Source: Rhizobiaceae bacterium
GTDB lineage: Bacteria; Pseudomonadota; Alphaproteobacteria; Rhizobiales; Rhizobiaceae
NCBI GenBank assembly: GCA_905339215.1
Contig: CAJPFN010000020.1
Location: 1 to 42,037, forward strand
Length of the DNA stretch: 42,037 bases
Direction of reading: 5' to 3'
Within the stretch, counting starts at the first letter, position 1. Each line of letters opens with the position of its first letter. Positions 17,242 to 26,975 of the stretch are shown piece after piece. The translations under genes were made by a program, and so were the position numbers. A model generated the notes under the pieces. That model saw only the letters and a program-made list of their open reading frames with translations, did not search any database and was not told where the DNA came from.

Positions 17242-18336
17242 TCAGCGAGCCGTCACGACTTCCGTCGGCAGCGGATAGGCGCCCTTCGTGCCGCGCCAGT
17301 GCGCCGCGGCGAAACCGAGTACAACGAGCGCCATACCCTGGTGGGTGAGCGCGAGGTGCAGCGTCGACTGCCAAAGCAGCGTGACGATGCCGATCGCGGC
17401 CTGGAGCAGCACCAGGTGGAAAAGGACCAGGGCGCGGCGCGAATGCGTCGTGCCCGGCAGGCGGCGGTGAACGGAAATCGTGTGCCAGAGCGCCAGCGCG
17501 AAGACCGCGTAACCGCCGATCCGGTGGACGAACTGCACGGTCTTCGGGTTCTCGAAGAAGTTTGCCCAAGCGGGCTGGAGCAGCAACAGGTCGTCTGGAA
17601 CCAGCGCGCCATCCATCAACGGCCAGGTGTTGTAGCTGAAGCCGGCGTCGAGCCCGGCGACCAATCCGCCGAGGAAGATCTGGACCAGAACCGCTATCAC
17701 CAGCCAGCCGGCGGCGCGCTGGGTGCTTCGATCGGCAGGCGGCGCCGAATGGGGCGCCAGCCCGCGCGCCACGACCATGATCGCGGCGAAGATGATGCAG
17801 GCGAGCGTCAGATGGACCGCCAGCCGGTATTGGCTCACGGAGACCCGCTCGACCAGACCCGACGCCACCATCCACCAGCCGACCGCACCCTGAAGCCCGC
17901 CGAGCAGGAACAGGCCGACGAAGCGCAGCGCCATCGCCCGCTCGATGCGGCCGAACGCGAGCAGAACGAGAAAGGGTACGGCGAAGACCACGCCGATGCC
18001 GCGCGCGAGCGCCCGGTGGATCCATTCCCACCAGAAGATGCTCTTGAACTCGTCGAGGCTCATGCCCTTGTTCAGCTGCTCGTACTGGGGAATCTGCCGG
18101 TACTTGGCGAACTCCTCCTGCCATTCCGCCTCGTTCAGCGGAGGGACAACGCCGTGGATCGGCTTCCACTCGGTGATCGAAAGACCGGAATCGGTCAGGC
18201 GGGTGGCGCCGCCGACCAGGACCAGAGCGAAAAGCACGAGGAGCACGACGTAGAGCCAGCCGCGCACCAGAGCGCGGCCGCGCTGCTGGCGGTCGCGCTC
18301 GGAGAGAAGTCGGTATTCCATGGCCAGGTCGGTCAT
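17242..18336 (-). CDS. ctaA: Haem A synthase (COX15/CtaA)
   Basis: This inner-membrane enzyme oxidises haem O to haem A for cytochrome aa3 oxidase. At 364 residues with eight hydrophobic segments it is of normal length. [20 protein letters not shown] is the family signature after helix 1. Haem-ligand histidines are seen in [29 protein letters not shown] and ALTHQGM. The start is set at the ATG at 18336; MEYRLL five codons later is possible, and neither has a strong ribosome site. A DUF2842 gene is divergent, a neighbourhood common in this order. Confidence 0.95.
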   Translation of the reverse strand: MTDLAMEYRLLSERDRQQRGRALVRGWLYVVLLVLFALVLVGGATRLTDSGLSITEWKPIHGVVPPLNEAEWQEEFAKYRQIPQYEQLNKGMSLDEFKSIFWWEWIHRALARGIGVVFAVPFLVLLAFGRIERAMALRFVGLFLLGGLQGAVGWWMVASGLVERVSVSQYRLAVHLTLACIIFAAIMVVARGLAPHSAPPADRSTQRAAGWLVIAVLVQIFLGGLVAGLDAGFSYNTWPLMDGALVPDDLLLLQPAWANFFENPKTVQFVHRIGGYAVFALALWHTISVHRRLPGTTHSRRALVLFHLVLLQAAIGIVTLLWQSTLHLALTHQGMALVVLGFAAAHWRGTKGAYPLPTEVVTAR

Positions 18337-18509
18337 CGCGAAGCCGTTGAGCAAATAGGGGCTGCCCGGTCGAGGACGGGAGCGACAGGACGGGAGAAGT
18401 GGACCATCCGTGTCGCGGCGGCAAGGCCGGTCCTCGCGGCAGAGGGTCGCGCCAGCCGGGAAGAAGGCTGCTTGCGCAACCACGCCGAAGTTCCTAGGAC
18501 AGTCAGGCC

Positions 18510-18740
18510 ATGCCCATTCGCCTGAAAAAATTGATCGGCACCGTTCTACTGGTGCTGCTAGTGATCATCTACGCACTGGCGGCGACCGCTTTCGCCGTGG
18601 CGCAACTCGCGGAATCGAGCGCAGTCGTGCACCTGCTGTTCTTCCTGTTCAGCGGACTGCTGTGGATCCTGCCGGCGATGCTGATTATCAAGTGGATGGC
18701 CGGTCCGAAGGCGACGGGCGACGGCATGGCGGGCCGCTGA
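18510..18740 (+). CDS. DUF2842 family small membrane protein
   Basis: This 76-residue protein has two helices (about 8-30 and 39-60), a basic start [12 protein letters not shown], and the family end [16 protein letters not shown] recognise it as DUF2842, a small alphaproteobacterial inner-membrane protein often encoded beside ctaA. Function is unknown. A perfect 12-bp palindrome GCGGCATGCCGC (18746-18757) lies just beyond its stop in the convergent gap. Confidence 0.85.
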   Translation: MPIRLKKLIGTVLLVLLVIIYALAATAFAVAQLAESSAVVHLLFFLFSGLLWILPAMLIIKWMAGPKATGDGMAGR

Positions 18741-18779
18741 CAGCGGCGGCATGCCGCAGAAACCCGACATTCTCCGGGA

Positions 18780-19838
18780 TCAGACCGTGACGACGATCCT
18801 GCCGCCATTGGCCAGCGGGGTCGTCAGGCCGGTCAGCATCGTCCGGATGTGGGCGACGCGCTGATAGCGGCCGTTCACCGAGAGCCGCGGCAACGCGTGC
18901 AGGTTGCCGGCGTGGGCGGGCTGGAGGAGCCCGTGGCGAGTGGTCACGGCGGAGACGAAGCCCGCTTCTTCGGCCATGCGCACTTCGCGCTCGCCGACGG
19001 CCCAGACATAGCCGTAGGGGTAGGCCATGTGCTTCGGCGTCTCGCCGAGTTCGATCGAAAGCACGGCGGCCGCATCAGCGATCTCGCGCCGTGCGTCCTC
19101 ATCCGACAGCCGACGCAGGTTGTAATGGTGTACCGAATGCGCGCCGATGGTGACCAGCGGGTGGCGGGCAGCTGTGCGAACCTCTTCCCAGGTCATCAGC
19201 GTTTCGCGGCGCGGCGCGGCGTGGTCGACGCCGACAGTTCGCGCCAAGTCTCGAACGATTGCCCGCTGGTCCTGCTCGCGCACGTCGCGGGTGAGGAAAT
19301 CGTGCAGACGCACGATCGCATCGTACTTTCTCGACGGGCTGGAACAGTCGACGGCGACGCGTCCCGCGGGCGTCGACAAGTAGAAGCGGTCGCGGGCGGC
19401 GACGATGTCTTCGACCAGTTCCCACCATAGATCCACCTCGCCGTTGATCAGGCCCGGGGCCACGTAGATGGTGATCGGCGCGTCGTGGCTTTCCAGCACC
19501 GGCAGCGCCTCTGTGAGGTTGTCGCGATAGGCGTCGTCAGCGGTGATGGCGGCGAAACGCGGCGGCGCGCCGCCCCGCTTCAGCCGCTCGACCACTTCGT
19601 CCATGGAGACGAAGGCATAGCCGCGCCGCTTCATGTCGGTGATGACCGCGTCGAGGAAGAATGGCGAGATCGTCAGGTGGCGGTTGACGCCGCACGGCTT
19701 TGCCGGCGTGGCCGTGACGCGGTGGAGCATCAGGATGGCACCGACTCCGCCGGTCCAGGCTTCGGCGAGCGGAGCGATTCCGCTCAGCCGGGCCGCGTTC
19801 AGGGCCAGCTTGCGGAGCACCTCCCCCCTGTCGAACAT
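18780..19838 (-). CDS. Polysaccharide deacetylase (NodB) family protein
   Basis: This 352-residue protein has a NodB-type barrel. The first motif, normally TFDDG, reads TADDA here (residues 99-103), keeping both aspartates. The metal motif HSVHH is at 234-238, and MAYPYGYVWAVGEREV is the third motif. It probably removes N- or O-acetyl groups from a polysaccharide or its lipid-linked precursor. It has no clear signal peptide, so a cytoplasmic or membrane-surface location is likely. It is divergent from the CelD-like gene, at the left edge of the exopolysaccharide locus. Confidence 0.88.
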   Translation of the reverse strand: MFDRGEVLRKLALNAARLSGIAPLAEAWTGGVGAILMLHRVTATPAKPCGVNRHLTISPFFLDAVITDMKRRGYAFVSMDEVVERLKRGGAPPRFAAITADDAYRDNLTEALPVLESHDAPITIYVAPGLINGEVDLWWELVEDIVAARDRFYLSTPAGRVAVDCSSPSRKYDAIVRLHDFLTRDVREQDQRAIVRDLARTVGVDHAAPRRETLMTWEEVRTAARHPLVTIGAHSVHHYNLRRLSDEDARREIADAAAVLSIELGETPKHMAYPYGYVWAVGEREVRMAEEAGFVSAVTTRHGLLQPAHAGNLHALPRLSVNGRYQRVAHIRTMLTGLTTPLANGGRIVVTV

Positions 19839-19925
19839 TCCTTCACCTTTTGCGGCTAGTGTCCCTGCCGCGCGTGGCGATGCCGGACCGACCCGCGGCG
19901 ATCTTATCGGTCGAAGGATTTAAGG

Positions 19926-21128
19926 ATGGTTGACGTGGTCGCGTCATTCCTGGCGAGCGCAGATGAACCGGCCGGCGCGGTCACCGGCCCAGTAGTCTCC
20001 GCCACTGTCCTGACCGATCGTGCGGCGGCGGTCGCGGCTTGCTCCGCCTTCCCAGCGGCCGTTTCATCGCCCTCGCAGAGTGCGGCCTGGATCTCCGCCT
20101 GGGCCGCCAAGGTCGATCCGGATCTCGTCGTCGCGACCCTTGCGGTGGACGGACGGCCGCAGCTGGCGCTCGCGCTGGAGGTAGTGCGCTACGGCCCGTT
20201 CCGCGTGGCGCGATTCCCTGGCGGCCGGCACGCAAACGGCAACTTCCCGCTTCTTTCGATTTCGGCCGGCACAACGCCGGCCGCGATCGGCGCGATAGTC
20301 GCTGCGATAGCAGCGGCGCGTCCCGACATAGATCTCCTCGCGCTTGAACGCCTCGCCAACGCGATCGAGGGAACGACGAACCCGCTGCTCGCCCTGCCTC
20401 ATGCGCCGAGCCCCAACCTCGCGCTCGCCGTCGACCTCGACGGCGGCTTCGAAGCGCTGCTCGGCCGCTCCAGCGGCAAACGCAAACGCAAGAAGCATCG
20501 CTCGCAAACCCGCAAGTTCGAGGCGGCAGGCGGCTTCCGCCTCATCACCGCAGCGACGCCGCAGGACTGCGATCGGTTGCTGTCGGAATTCTTCGCCATG
20601 AAGCGCGATCGCTTCGCCAAGATGGGCGTCGCCGACGTCTTCGCCGAACCGAGCGTGAAGGCCTTCTTCCACCACCTCTTCGTCGAGGCGCTCGGCGCCG
20701 AACGTCCGGACTTCGTGCTCGACGCATTGGAGGTCGACGGCCGGCTGCGCGCCGTCACCGGCTCCAGCCGGTGCGGCCGCCGCCTGATCTGCGAGTTCGG
20801 CGCGATCCGCGAGGACGATCTCGCCGGCACGAGTCCCGGCGATTTCCTGTTCTTCGAGAACATCCAGCGCGCCTGTAACGACGGTTATTCCGTCTATGAC
20901 TTCAGCGTGGGCGACGAGCCCTACAAGCGGCTGTGGTGCGATATCGAGACCCGCCAGTTCGACGCGCTGGTATCGCTGACGGCGAAAGGCCGGCTGCTGG
21001 CACTGGCGCTGCGCACGGCCAATCGCGCCAAGGCATGGGTGAAGAACAACCGCACGCTGTGGGCGCTTGTGAGGAAGCTGCGCAAGCGCGGCGCCGCCGA
21101 GCCTCGGGTCGCTCCGACGGAAGACTGA
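19926..21128 (+). CDS. GNAT/FemAB-like acyltransferase, CelD (BcsL) type
   Basis: This 400-residue protein has the double-GNAT layout of the CelD/Acetyltransf_6 family, common in polysaccharide loci. A basic stretch SGKRKRKKHRSQTRKFEAAG begins at about residue 180. ATPQDCDRLLSEFFAMKRDRF leads into the second GNAT unit, and the end of that unit reads DFSVGDEPYKRLWCD. It probably adds an acyl group to a sugar unit of the exopolysaccharide. The acceptor is unknown. It is convergent with the co-polymerase gene, 34 bases away. Confidence 0.85.
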   Translation: MVDVVASFLASADEPAGAVTGPVVSATVLTDRAAAVAACSAFPAAVSSPSQSAAWISAWAAKVDPDLVVATLAVDGRPQLALALEVVRYGPFRVARFPGGRHANGNFPLLSISAGTTPAAIGAIVAAIAAARPDIDLLALERLANAIEGTTNPLLALPHAPSPNLALAVDLDGGFEALLGRSSGKRKRKKHRSQTRKFEAAGGFRLITAATPQDCDRLLSEFFAMKRDRFAKMGVADVFAEPSVKAFFHHLFVEALGAERPDFVLDALEVDGRLRAVTGSSRCGRRLICEFGAIREDDLAGTSPGDFLFFENIQRACNDGYSVYDFSVGDEPYKRLWCDIETRQFDALVSLTAKGRLLALALRTANRAKAWVKNNRTLWALVRKLRKRGAAEPRVAPTED

Positions 21129-21162
21129 GCCGGCCGCCGACGACCGTCGTCAAACAGCGATT

Positions 21163-23409
21163 TCAGGCGGCCGAGCGCCCCGGCATCGGCGAAGATGGCG
21201 GTATGTGCCCGGCGGGCGTGACCAGTGTCGGCCTGCCAAAGCCCTTGGCCTCGATGTCGGCCGCCGCCCGCGCGACGACCTCGTCGCTCGGCTCAATGAC
21301 GCTGACCATGACCTCGGTCGCACCAGCGACGAGGCGGCGAATGCTATCGCCGTCGGCCGGGCCGCACTCAACGACCACGACGTCATAGGCGGTGGTCAGC
21401 GAATTCATGATAATCGGCAGTCGGTCGATGGCGCGCATCGCGCGCGCCGCATCAGCCGTGCCCACCGGAATAACGTGGCAATCGGAATAGAGATCGCCAT
21501 GGATGACGTCGGTAAACTGGGCTTCCGCGGCGAGCAGGTTGGTGATGCCCGGGTAAGAACCGCTTTCGAGCATCGGGCGCGACGCTGCACCGTTGGCGGT
21601 GAGGTCGAGCAGCAGAACGCGCAGCCCCGCGTCGGCGACCTCACGCGCGACCAGCACGGCCGTCGCCGCGGCTTCGTCGCCCTCCGGCGAGACGAAGATG
21701 GCGCGCGTGGCACCGCCGGCGATGAGTTTCTCGGCGGCGTTCTCGACTGTAACCTCGCCGATCGAAGGACGCGGACGCGCTGGCTCGATCAGGCTGGCGG
21801 GGATATCCGGACGGGCGGGAACCGGCTTCGCCGGCTTCCGTGCTGCGGGTTCGGCCGCAGGCCCCGGCTCGGAAACGGCGGGTGTCGCGGCGCCGGGCAC
21901 GGCCGCCGCGGCTGCTGGCGCAGGAACCGGCACCGGCGTGCCGCCGTCTGCGGCAGGTTTGCCAGCGGGCATCGCCACCTCGTCGACCGGGGCAATCCGC
22001 GCGCCTGCGGACGGGCGCATGGCGCGGCCGCTGAAAAGTTCCTGAAGCAGCGTCACGACCGACATGATCAGCAACGAGGCGACCAGCGCGGCTCCGACGA
22101 TGGGCAGTATCTTCGGGAAGAAGGGTTCTGCCGGCACGGTTGCACGGGAGAAGATGCGCGCGTCGGCCGGCATGTAGCTACGTTCGCTACGCGAAGACGC
22201 CTCGCGGTAGCGTGTGAGGTAGGATTCGAGCAGTTCGCGCTGGGCAGCCGCCTCGCGCTCGAGCGCGCGCAACTCGACCTCCTGGTCCCCGGCGCGGGCC
22301 GAGGCGGCCTTTAGCCGGTTCAAGTCGGCAACGAGCTGCTGTTCGCGGAGCTGCGCGGTCCTGGCCTCGGTCTGCAGTGCCTTCAGCACATTCTGCGCCT
22401 CACTGCGGATCTGAGCCTCGAGGTCGGCCAGTTGCGAACGCATCGAACGCAGACGCGGGTGGTTGTCGAGCAGCGTCGTCGATAGATCGGCGATGTCCGC
22501 CTTGAGCTGAACCTCGCGCTCCCGCAGCCGTTGGATCAGCCCGGAGGAGAGCACTTCGGGAAGGGCATCCAGCGAAGCCCCCGCCTGCAGCGCGGCACGC
22601 ACGCCCTCTGCGTTGGCCTCGGCCGCAGCGCGGCTGGCGCGCACGCGCGAGAGTTCCGTGGAGAGCTCGGAAAGCTGCTGGGTTGCGAGCACGGAATTGT
22701 TCTGGCCAATCAGGAGGTCCGACTGCGAGCGGTAGGTCGCGACCTTCGCTTCGGCCTCCTTCACGCGCCGGGTCAGATCCTCGATCTCGGGCTTCAGCCA
22801 GTCGGTGGCGTCGGCGTTAGAGAGCTGCTTGGCGTCGCGGCTCACTGCGATATACGCGTCGGCAATCGCGTTCGGCAGCTCGGCGGCGAGCTTCGGGTCC
22901 TCCGAAGAGAACTCGATGACGATGACGCGGGACTTCTCGACCCGGTAGACGCTGAGCTTCTCGCGCACGGCCTTGAGCACGCGTTCCTCAGCGGGGATCT
23001 CGCTCGGGTCGCTCTTGAAGCCGGCGAGTACCATCAGCCGGTCGAAGACCGACATGTCGACCGCTTCGTCGAACTCCTTGAGGCTGGCCAGGTCAAGCTT
23101 CCTGGCCACCTGCTTCAGGATGTCGGTCGAGCCGATCACCTCCACCTGGCTGGTGACGCCTTCCTCGTCGAGAATCGGGCGATCTGCATCGGCGCTCGTC
23201 TCCGGCCGCGTGAACACCGATTCGCGGGTCTCGATGAGAAGCCTCGTCTCGGCGCGGTAGAGCGGCATCGCCATCCATGCAAACATCAGCGCCAGCCCGG
23301 TGACGACGAAGGCAACCGCAACGATGCGCCGCCAATTCACGGCGAGGCTCGCGAACAGCCTGCCTAGATCGACGTCGACGTCGCTGGTCGTGGTGTTAAC
23401 GCCGGACAT
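21163..23409 (-). CDS. Exopolysaccharide co-polymerase (ExoP/GumC-like) with degenerate kinase domain
   Basis: This 748-residue inner-membrane protein would control chain length and export. Order: Wzz domain with TM1 at about 28-49; coiled-coil periplasmic region (~200-410) with ESYLTRYREASSRSE of the GNVR motif; TM2 at about 435-457; a Pro/Ala-rich linker (~475-545); then a Rossmann-like domain resembling BY-kinase. There the Walker A position reads VSPEGDEAAATAVL, without the GK(S/T), whereas VLLLDLTAN and VVVVECGP keep the Walker A'/B outline. No tyrosine-rich tail is present (it ends PGRSAA), so kinase activity is unlikely. The ATG at 23409 follows GGAG; an ATG 27 bases upstream has no site. 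It is divergent from the export lipoprotein gene. Confidence 0.9.
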   Translation of the reverse strand: MSGVNTTTSDVDVDLGRLFASLAVNWRRIVAVAFVVTGLALMFAWMAMPLYRAETRLLIETRESVFTRPETSADADRPILDEEGVTSQVEVIGSTDILKQVARKLDLASLKEFDEAVDMSVFDRLMVLAGFKSDPSEIPAEERVLKAVREKLSVYRVEKSRVIVIEFSSEDPKLAAELPNAIADAYIAVSRDAKQLSNADATDWLKPEIEDLTRRVKEAEAKVATYRSQSDLLIGQNNSVLATQQLSELSTELSRVRASRAAAEANAEGVRAALQAGASLDALPEVLSSGLIQRLREREVQLKADIADLSTTLLDNHPRLRSMRSQLADLEAQIRSEAQNVLKALQTEARTAQLREQQLVADLNRLKAASARAGDQEVELRALEREAAAQRELLESYLTRYREASSRSERSYMPADARIFSRATVPAEPFFPKILPIVGAALVASLLIMSVVTLLQELFSGRAMRPSAGARIAPVDEVAMPAGKPAADGGTPVPVPAPAAAAAVPGAATPAVSEPGPAAEPAARKPAKPVPARPDIPASLIEPARPRPSIGEVTVENAAEKLIAGGATRAIFVSPEGDEAAATAVLVAREVADAGLRVLLLDLTANGAASRPMLESGSYPGITNLLAAEAQFTDVIHGDLYSDCHVIPVGTADAARAMRAIDRLPIIMNSLTTAYDVVVVECGPADGDSIRRLVAGATEVMVSVIEPSDEVVARAAADIEAKGFGRPTLVTPAGHIPPSSPMPGRSAA

Positions 23410-23545
23410 GCAGCCTACTCCGCGGGTCGGATGCATGCAGCGTAAACAATCATGGTAACTCAGCAGTTAAGATCGTCGAACGCCCGGCGCCGCCCGATGA
23501 CCGGCCATTTGGCCAGGTTCGGCGGCCAAAGCGGCTGCAACTTCG

Positions 23546-23559
23546 CGCGATCGATCGCG
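23546..23559. promoter_or_regulatory. 14-bp palindrome in the exopolysaccharide divergent promoter region
   Basis: CGCGATCGATCGCG is a perfect palindrome in the 239-base gap between the divergent co-polymerase and export genes. A second inverted repeat, GCCGG/CCGGC (23612-23616 with 23622-23626), lies nearer the export gene. The palindrome is a plausible operator, but such G+C-rich palindromes also arise by chance. Confidence 0.3.
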
Positions 23560-23648
23560 GCTTTACCGGCCATTAACCCTAACAGGACGATAACGGCACT
23601 GAGAGATCCCGGCCGGCTCGACCGGCGGCAAGAGGTTCGCGTCCGCCC

Positions 23649-24212
23649 ATGAAGAGAACCCTCCCCCTCGTTCACGCGCTCCTCGCGGCGGCGCTTCTCG
23701 CCGGCTGTTCCAGCTACCGCCCGGCCCCGGCGGCGTTCCACGAGGTGCTCGACCATCCCTATCGCCTCGGCGCAGGCGACCGGGTGCGCATCACTGTGTT
23801 CGAGCAGGAAGGCCTGACCAACACCTACGCCGTCGACCAGTCCGGCTACATCGCCTTCCCTCTGATCGGCGCCGTCGCCGCGCGCGGCTACACGGCCCAG
23901 CAGGTCGAGGGCCAGATCGCCGAGAAGCTCCGCCAGGGCTACCTGCGCGACCCCGACATCACCGTCGAGATCGATCGCTACCGGCCGGTCTTCGTCATGG
24001 GCGAGGTCGGTGCCGCCGGTCAGTATTCCTACGTGCCCGGCATGACCGTGCAGAAGGCGATCGCGGCGGCGGGCGGCTTCTCGGCACGCGCCAACCAGTC
24101 GAACGTCGACGTCACCCGGGACATCAACGGAAAGGTCATGACCGGACGCGTCCTGACGTCGGACCCGCTGATGCCGGGCGACACGGTCTACGTGCGCGAA
24201 CGGCTGTTCTGA
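23649..24212 (+). CDS. Polysaccharide export lipoprotein (Wza/OPX family)
   Basis: This 187-residue protein has a lipoprotein signal peptide ending LLAGC, with Cys20 as the lipidation site. The Poly_export domain reads YRLGAGDRVRITVFEQEGLT...VDQSGYIAFPLIG, followed by one SLBB-like unit (PVFVMGEVGAAGQYSYVPG). It is shorter than E. coli Wza, matching the short OPX proteins of rhizobia. It should form the outer-membrane/periplasmic exit with the divergently encoded co-polymerase. The GT4 gene follows 12 bases downstream. Confidence 0.93.
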   Translation: MKRTLPLVHALLAAALLAGCSSYRPAPAAFHEVLDHPYRLGAGDRVRITVFEQEGLTNTYAVDQSGYIAFPLIGAVAARGYTAQQVEGQIAEKLRQGYLRDPDITVEIDRYRPVFVMGEVGAAGQYSYVPGMTVQKAIAAAGGFSARANQSNVDVTRDINGKVMTGRVLTSDPLMPGDTVYVRERLF

Positions 24213-24224
24213 GCCGAGCGCCCC

Positions 24225-25358
24225 GTGACGCGAAGCAAGCTGCGCATCGTACACTGCTTCCGCTCGCCCGTCGGCGGGATTTTCCGCCACGTGCGCGACC
24301 TGACCGAGGCGCAGGTCGCGGCCGGCCACGAAGTCGGCATCGTCTGCGATTCGACGACGGGCGGCGACTATGAGGAGAAGCTCTTCGAGGGCATCAAGCC
24401 TCTGCTAGCTCTGGGCGTCCACCGGACGCCGATGCAGCGCCACATTGGGCCGGGCGACGTCGCGTCGGCCTGGCGCACATTCAGGATCATCAAGGAATTG
24501 CGGCCGGACGTGTTGCATGGGCACGGCGCCAAGGGTGGCGTCTATGCCCGTCTGTTCGGCTCATTGTTGCGGGTATCAGGGTCTCGCGTAGCCCGCCTTT
24601 ACTCAGCGCACGGCGGAAGCCTGCACTACGACGAGAAGACGCTGACAGGAAAGCTGTTCTTCGCGCTGGAGCGGCTCATGGAGCGTTTCACCGACCGACT
24701 GCTGTTCGTCTCGGACTATGAACGGCAGACGTTCCGCCGCAAGGTCGGAGAACCGACCGCGCCAAACAGCCTCGTCTACAACGGGCTGCACGCGGCCGAA
24801 TTCGAGCCGGTGCCGGCGGCGGCGGGCTCGGCCGACTTCCTCTACATCGGCATGATGCGCGACCTGAAGGGTCCGGACCTCTTCATCGACGCGCTCGCCG
24901 CGGCGGAAATGCGCCTCGGACGGCCGCTGACGGCGGTGCTCGTCGGCGAAGGCGACGACCGGCCGCGCTACGAGGACCAGGTGCGGCGGCTCGGACTCGC
25001 CGATCGTGCCGTCTTTCGCAGACCGATGCCGGCACGCGAAGCTTTTGCGCTGGCGCATGTGGTCGTGGTGCCGTCCCGCGCCGAGGCCATGCCCTACATT
25101 GTCCTCGAAGCGCTCGGGGCGGGGAAGCCGATGATTGCCAGTGCAGTCGGCGGCATTCCGGAGATCTTCGGTCCCGGACATCCGGCGTTGGTGCGCCCCG
25201 ATGCGGCCGAGATTGCCGCCAAGATGGTCGAGGCTGCCCAGGATCCGGCGGGGTATCGCGAGACGATGCCACCGCTCGACACGCTGAAGGCCCGCTTCGG
25301 CGCCGACGTGATGGCCAGCCAGATCGAGGCGGCGTACTTCAAGGCCATCGACGGCTGA
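24225..25358 (+). CDS. Glycosyltransferase family 4
   Basis: This 377-residue GT-B protein starts at GTG. The acceptor domain opens IVHCFRSPVGGIFRHVRDL and includes DVLHGHGAKGGVYARLF. The donor domain has the phosphate-binding stretch VVVPSRAEAMPYIVLEALGA (about residues 282-301) with the conserved E-x7-E pattern, then GKPMIASAVGGIPE. It would add one sugar to the lipid-linked repeat unit on the cytoplasmic side. It is 12 bases after the export gene and 54 before the priming transferase. The ribosome site is weak. Confidence 0.92.
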   Translation: MTRSKLRIVHCFRSPVGGIFRHVRDLTEAQVAAGHEVGIVCDSTTGGDYEEKLFEGIKPLLALGVHRTPMQRHIGPGDVASAWRTFRIIKELRPDVLHGHGAKGGVYARLFGSLLRVSGSRVARLYSAHGGSLHYDEKTLTGKLFFALERLMERFTDRLLFVSDYERQTFRRKVGEPTAPNSLVYNGLHAAEFEPVPAAAGSADFLYIGMMRDLKGPDLFIDALAAAEMRLGRPLTAVLVGEGDDRPRYEDQVRRLGLADRAVFRRPMPAREAFALAHVVVVPSRAEAMPYIVLEALGAGKPMIASAVGGIPEIFGPGHPALVRPDAAEIAAKMVEAAQDPAGYRETMPPLDTLKARFGADVMASQIEAAYFKAIDG

Positions 25359-25412
25359 GGGCCTTCCCAAGGGAGGGGAAACGGTTTCTTAGGCCTCATC
25401 TGCTAACGGTCG

Positions 25413-26975
25413 ATGCTCGTAACCGAGTATACGGCCATGAACGAGATCGACCCTGCATCCCGCTTTACGGTCGACGCGGTGCGCAAGTTCGACGATGGCG
25501 TCGACCACCGCTCCGAGCCAACGAGCATCAACAACATCGCCCTACAGGTCGCCTCGCAGTACCGCCGGGACACGATGTCCCCGGTCATGGTCAGCGGCGT
25601 CCTGCGCATTATCGAGTTCGCGCTGCTGCTCATCTCGGGCGTAGGACTCTACACCTACTACGTAGGCTTCCACGCCACGCTATACTGGCATTATCCGGTC
25701 ATCGTCGCTGGCGGCTCGCTACTGACGGTGATCCTGCTCGAGCTGACCGACATGTACCAGATTTCGGCGTTGCGCCGGCCGTTCGCCAATTTCGGCCGGT
25801 TGCTACTCGTCTGGTCGGGCACGTTCGCCCTGTTTGCGCTGGCCGGCTTCTTCATGAAGGTCTCGGCCGACTTCTCGCGCTTCTGGTTCGGCAGCTGGTT
25901 CGCGACCGGCTTCGTCCTGCTCTTCGCCCTGCGTATTGTGGTGGCACGGATGGTGCGCCGCTGGGCGCGCAACGGCGCCATGGAGCGCCGCGCCGTGATC
26001 GTCGGCGGCGGAAAGTCGGCCGAAGCGCTGATCCGCTCGATCGAACTGCATCCCGACAACGACATCCGCATCTGCGGCATCTTCGACGACCGCGACGACC
26101 GCCGCTCGCCGCCCGTGGTCGCCGGCTATCCGAAGCTTGGCAACGTTTCGGAACTGATCGAGTTCGCCCGCATCGCGCGCATTGACATGCTAATCGTGTC
26201 GCTGCCGATCACCGCCGAGGCGCGGGTTCTGTCGCTCCTCAAGAAGCTCTGGGTCCTGCCCGTCGACATCCGGCTGTCGGCGCACTCCAACCAGCTCCGC
26301 TTCCGTCCGCGCTCCTATTCCTTCATCGGCTCGGTGCCGATGCTCGACATCTTCGACAAGCCGATCAACAATTGGGACTCAGTCGCCAAGCGCGCCTTCG
26401 ACATCGTCTTCTCACTGATCGGGATCGTCGTCTTCTCGCCGATCATGCTGGCGACGGCCATAGCGATCAAGCTCGATAGCAAAGGTCCGGTGATCTTCCG
26501 GCAGAAGCGCCACGGCTTCAACAACGAGATCATCGACGTCTACAAGTTCCGCTCCATGTACACGGAGATGCAGGATCCGACAGCGCGCAACGCCGTTACC
26601 AAGAACGATCCGCGCGTGACCCGGGTCGGACGCATCATCCGCAAGACCTCTATCGACGAGCTGCCGCAGTTCTTCAACGCACTGTTCGGCTCGCTGTCGC
26701 TAGTCGGACCGAGACCGCACGCGGTGGCGGCACAGTCGCACAACAAGCTCTATCACGAGGTGGTCGATGGCTACTTCGCCCGCCACCGGGTGAAGCCGGG
26801 CGTCACCGGCTGGGCGCAGATCAATGGCTGGCGCGGCGAGATCGACAACGACGAGAAGATCAAGATGCGCACCGAGTATGACCTCTACTACATCGAGAAC
26901 TGGTCGCTCTGGTTCGACCTGAAGATACTGCTGTTGACGCCGATCCGCCTGCTCAATACGGAAAACGCCTATTGA
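25413..26975 (+). CDS. Undecaprenyl-phosphate sugar-1-phosphate transferase (WcaJ/ExoY type)
   Basis: This 520-residue priming enzyme starts repeat-unit assembly by moving sugar-1-phosphate from a UDP-sugar to undecaprenyl phosphate. Four N-terminal helices (about 54-165) lead to a CoA-binding-like Rossmann domain (RRAVIVGGGKSAEALIRSI). The C-terminal catalytic domain contains KRAFDIVFSLIGIVVFSPIM, VIFRQKRHGFNN, TSIDELPQFFNALFGSLSLV and GPRPHA. The length suits the polyisoprenyl-phosphate hexose-1-phosphate transferase family. The start may be the ATG at 25413 or at 25437; neither has a strong site. The next gene overlaps its stop by 4 bases. Confidence 0.94.
   Translation: MLVTEYTAMNEIDPASRFTVDAVRKFDDGVDHRSEPTSINNIALQVASQYRRDTMSPVMVSGVLRIIEFALLLISGVGLYTYYVGFHATLYWHYPVIVAGGSLLTVILLELTDMYQISALRRPFANFGRLLLVWSGTFALFALAGFFMKVSADFSRFWFGSWFATGFVLLFALRIVVARMVRRWARNGAMERRAVIVGGGKSAEALIRSIELHPDNDIRICGIFDDRDDRRSPPVVAGYPKLGNVSELIEFARIARIDMLIVSLPITAEARVLSLLKKLWVLPVDIRLSAHSNQLRFRPRSYSFIGSVPMLDIFDKPINNWDSVAKRAFDIVFSLIGIVVFSPIMLATAIAIKLDSKGPVIFRQKRHGFNNEIIDVYKFRSMYTEMQDPTARNAVTKNDPRVTRVGRIIRKTSIDELPQFFNALFGSLSLVGPRPHAVAAQSHNKLYHEVVDGYFARHRVKPGVTGWAQINGWRGEIDNDEKIKMRTEYDLYYIENWSLWFDLKILLLTPIRLLNTENAY

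Noticed and set aside
17299-18525. 408-codon plus-strand frame opposite ctaA
   Set aside because: It is antisense to an unambiguous haem A synthase and has shadow composition (Q/R/D-rich, no motif).
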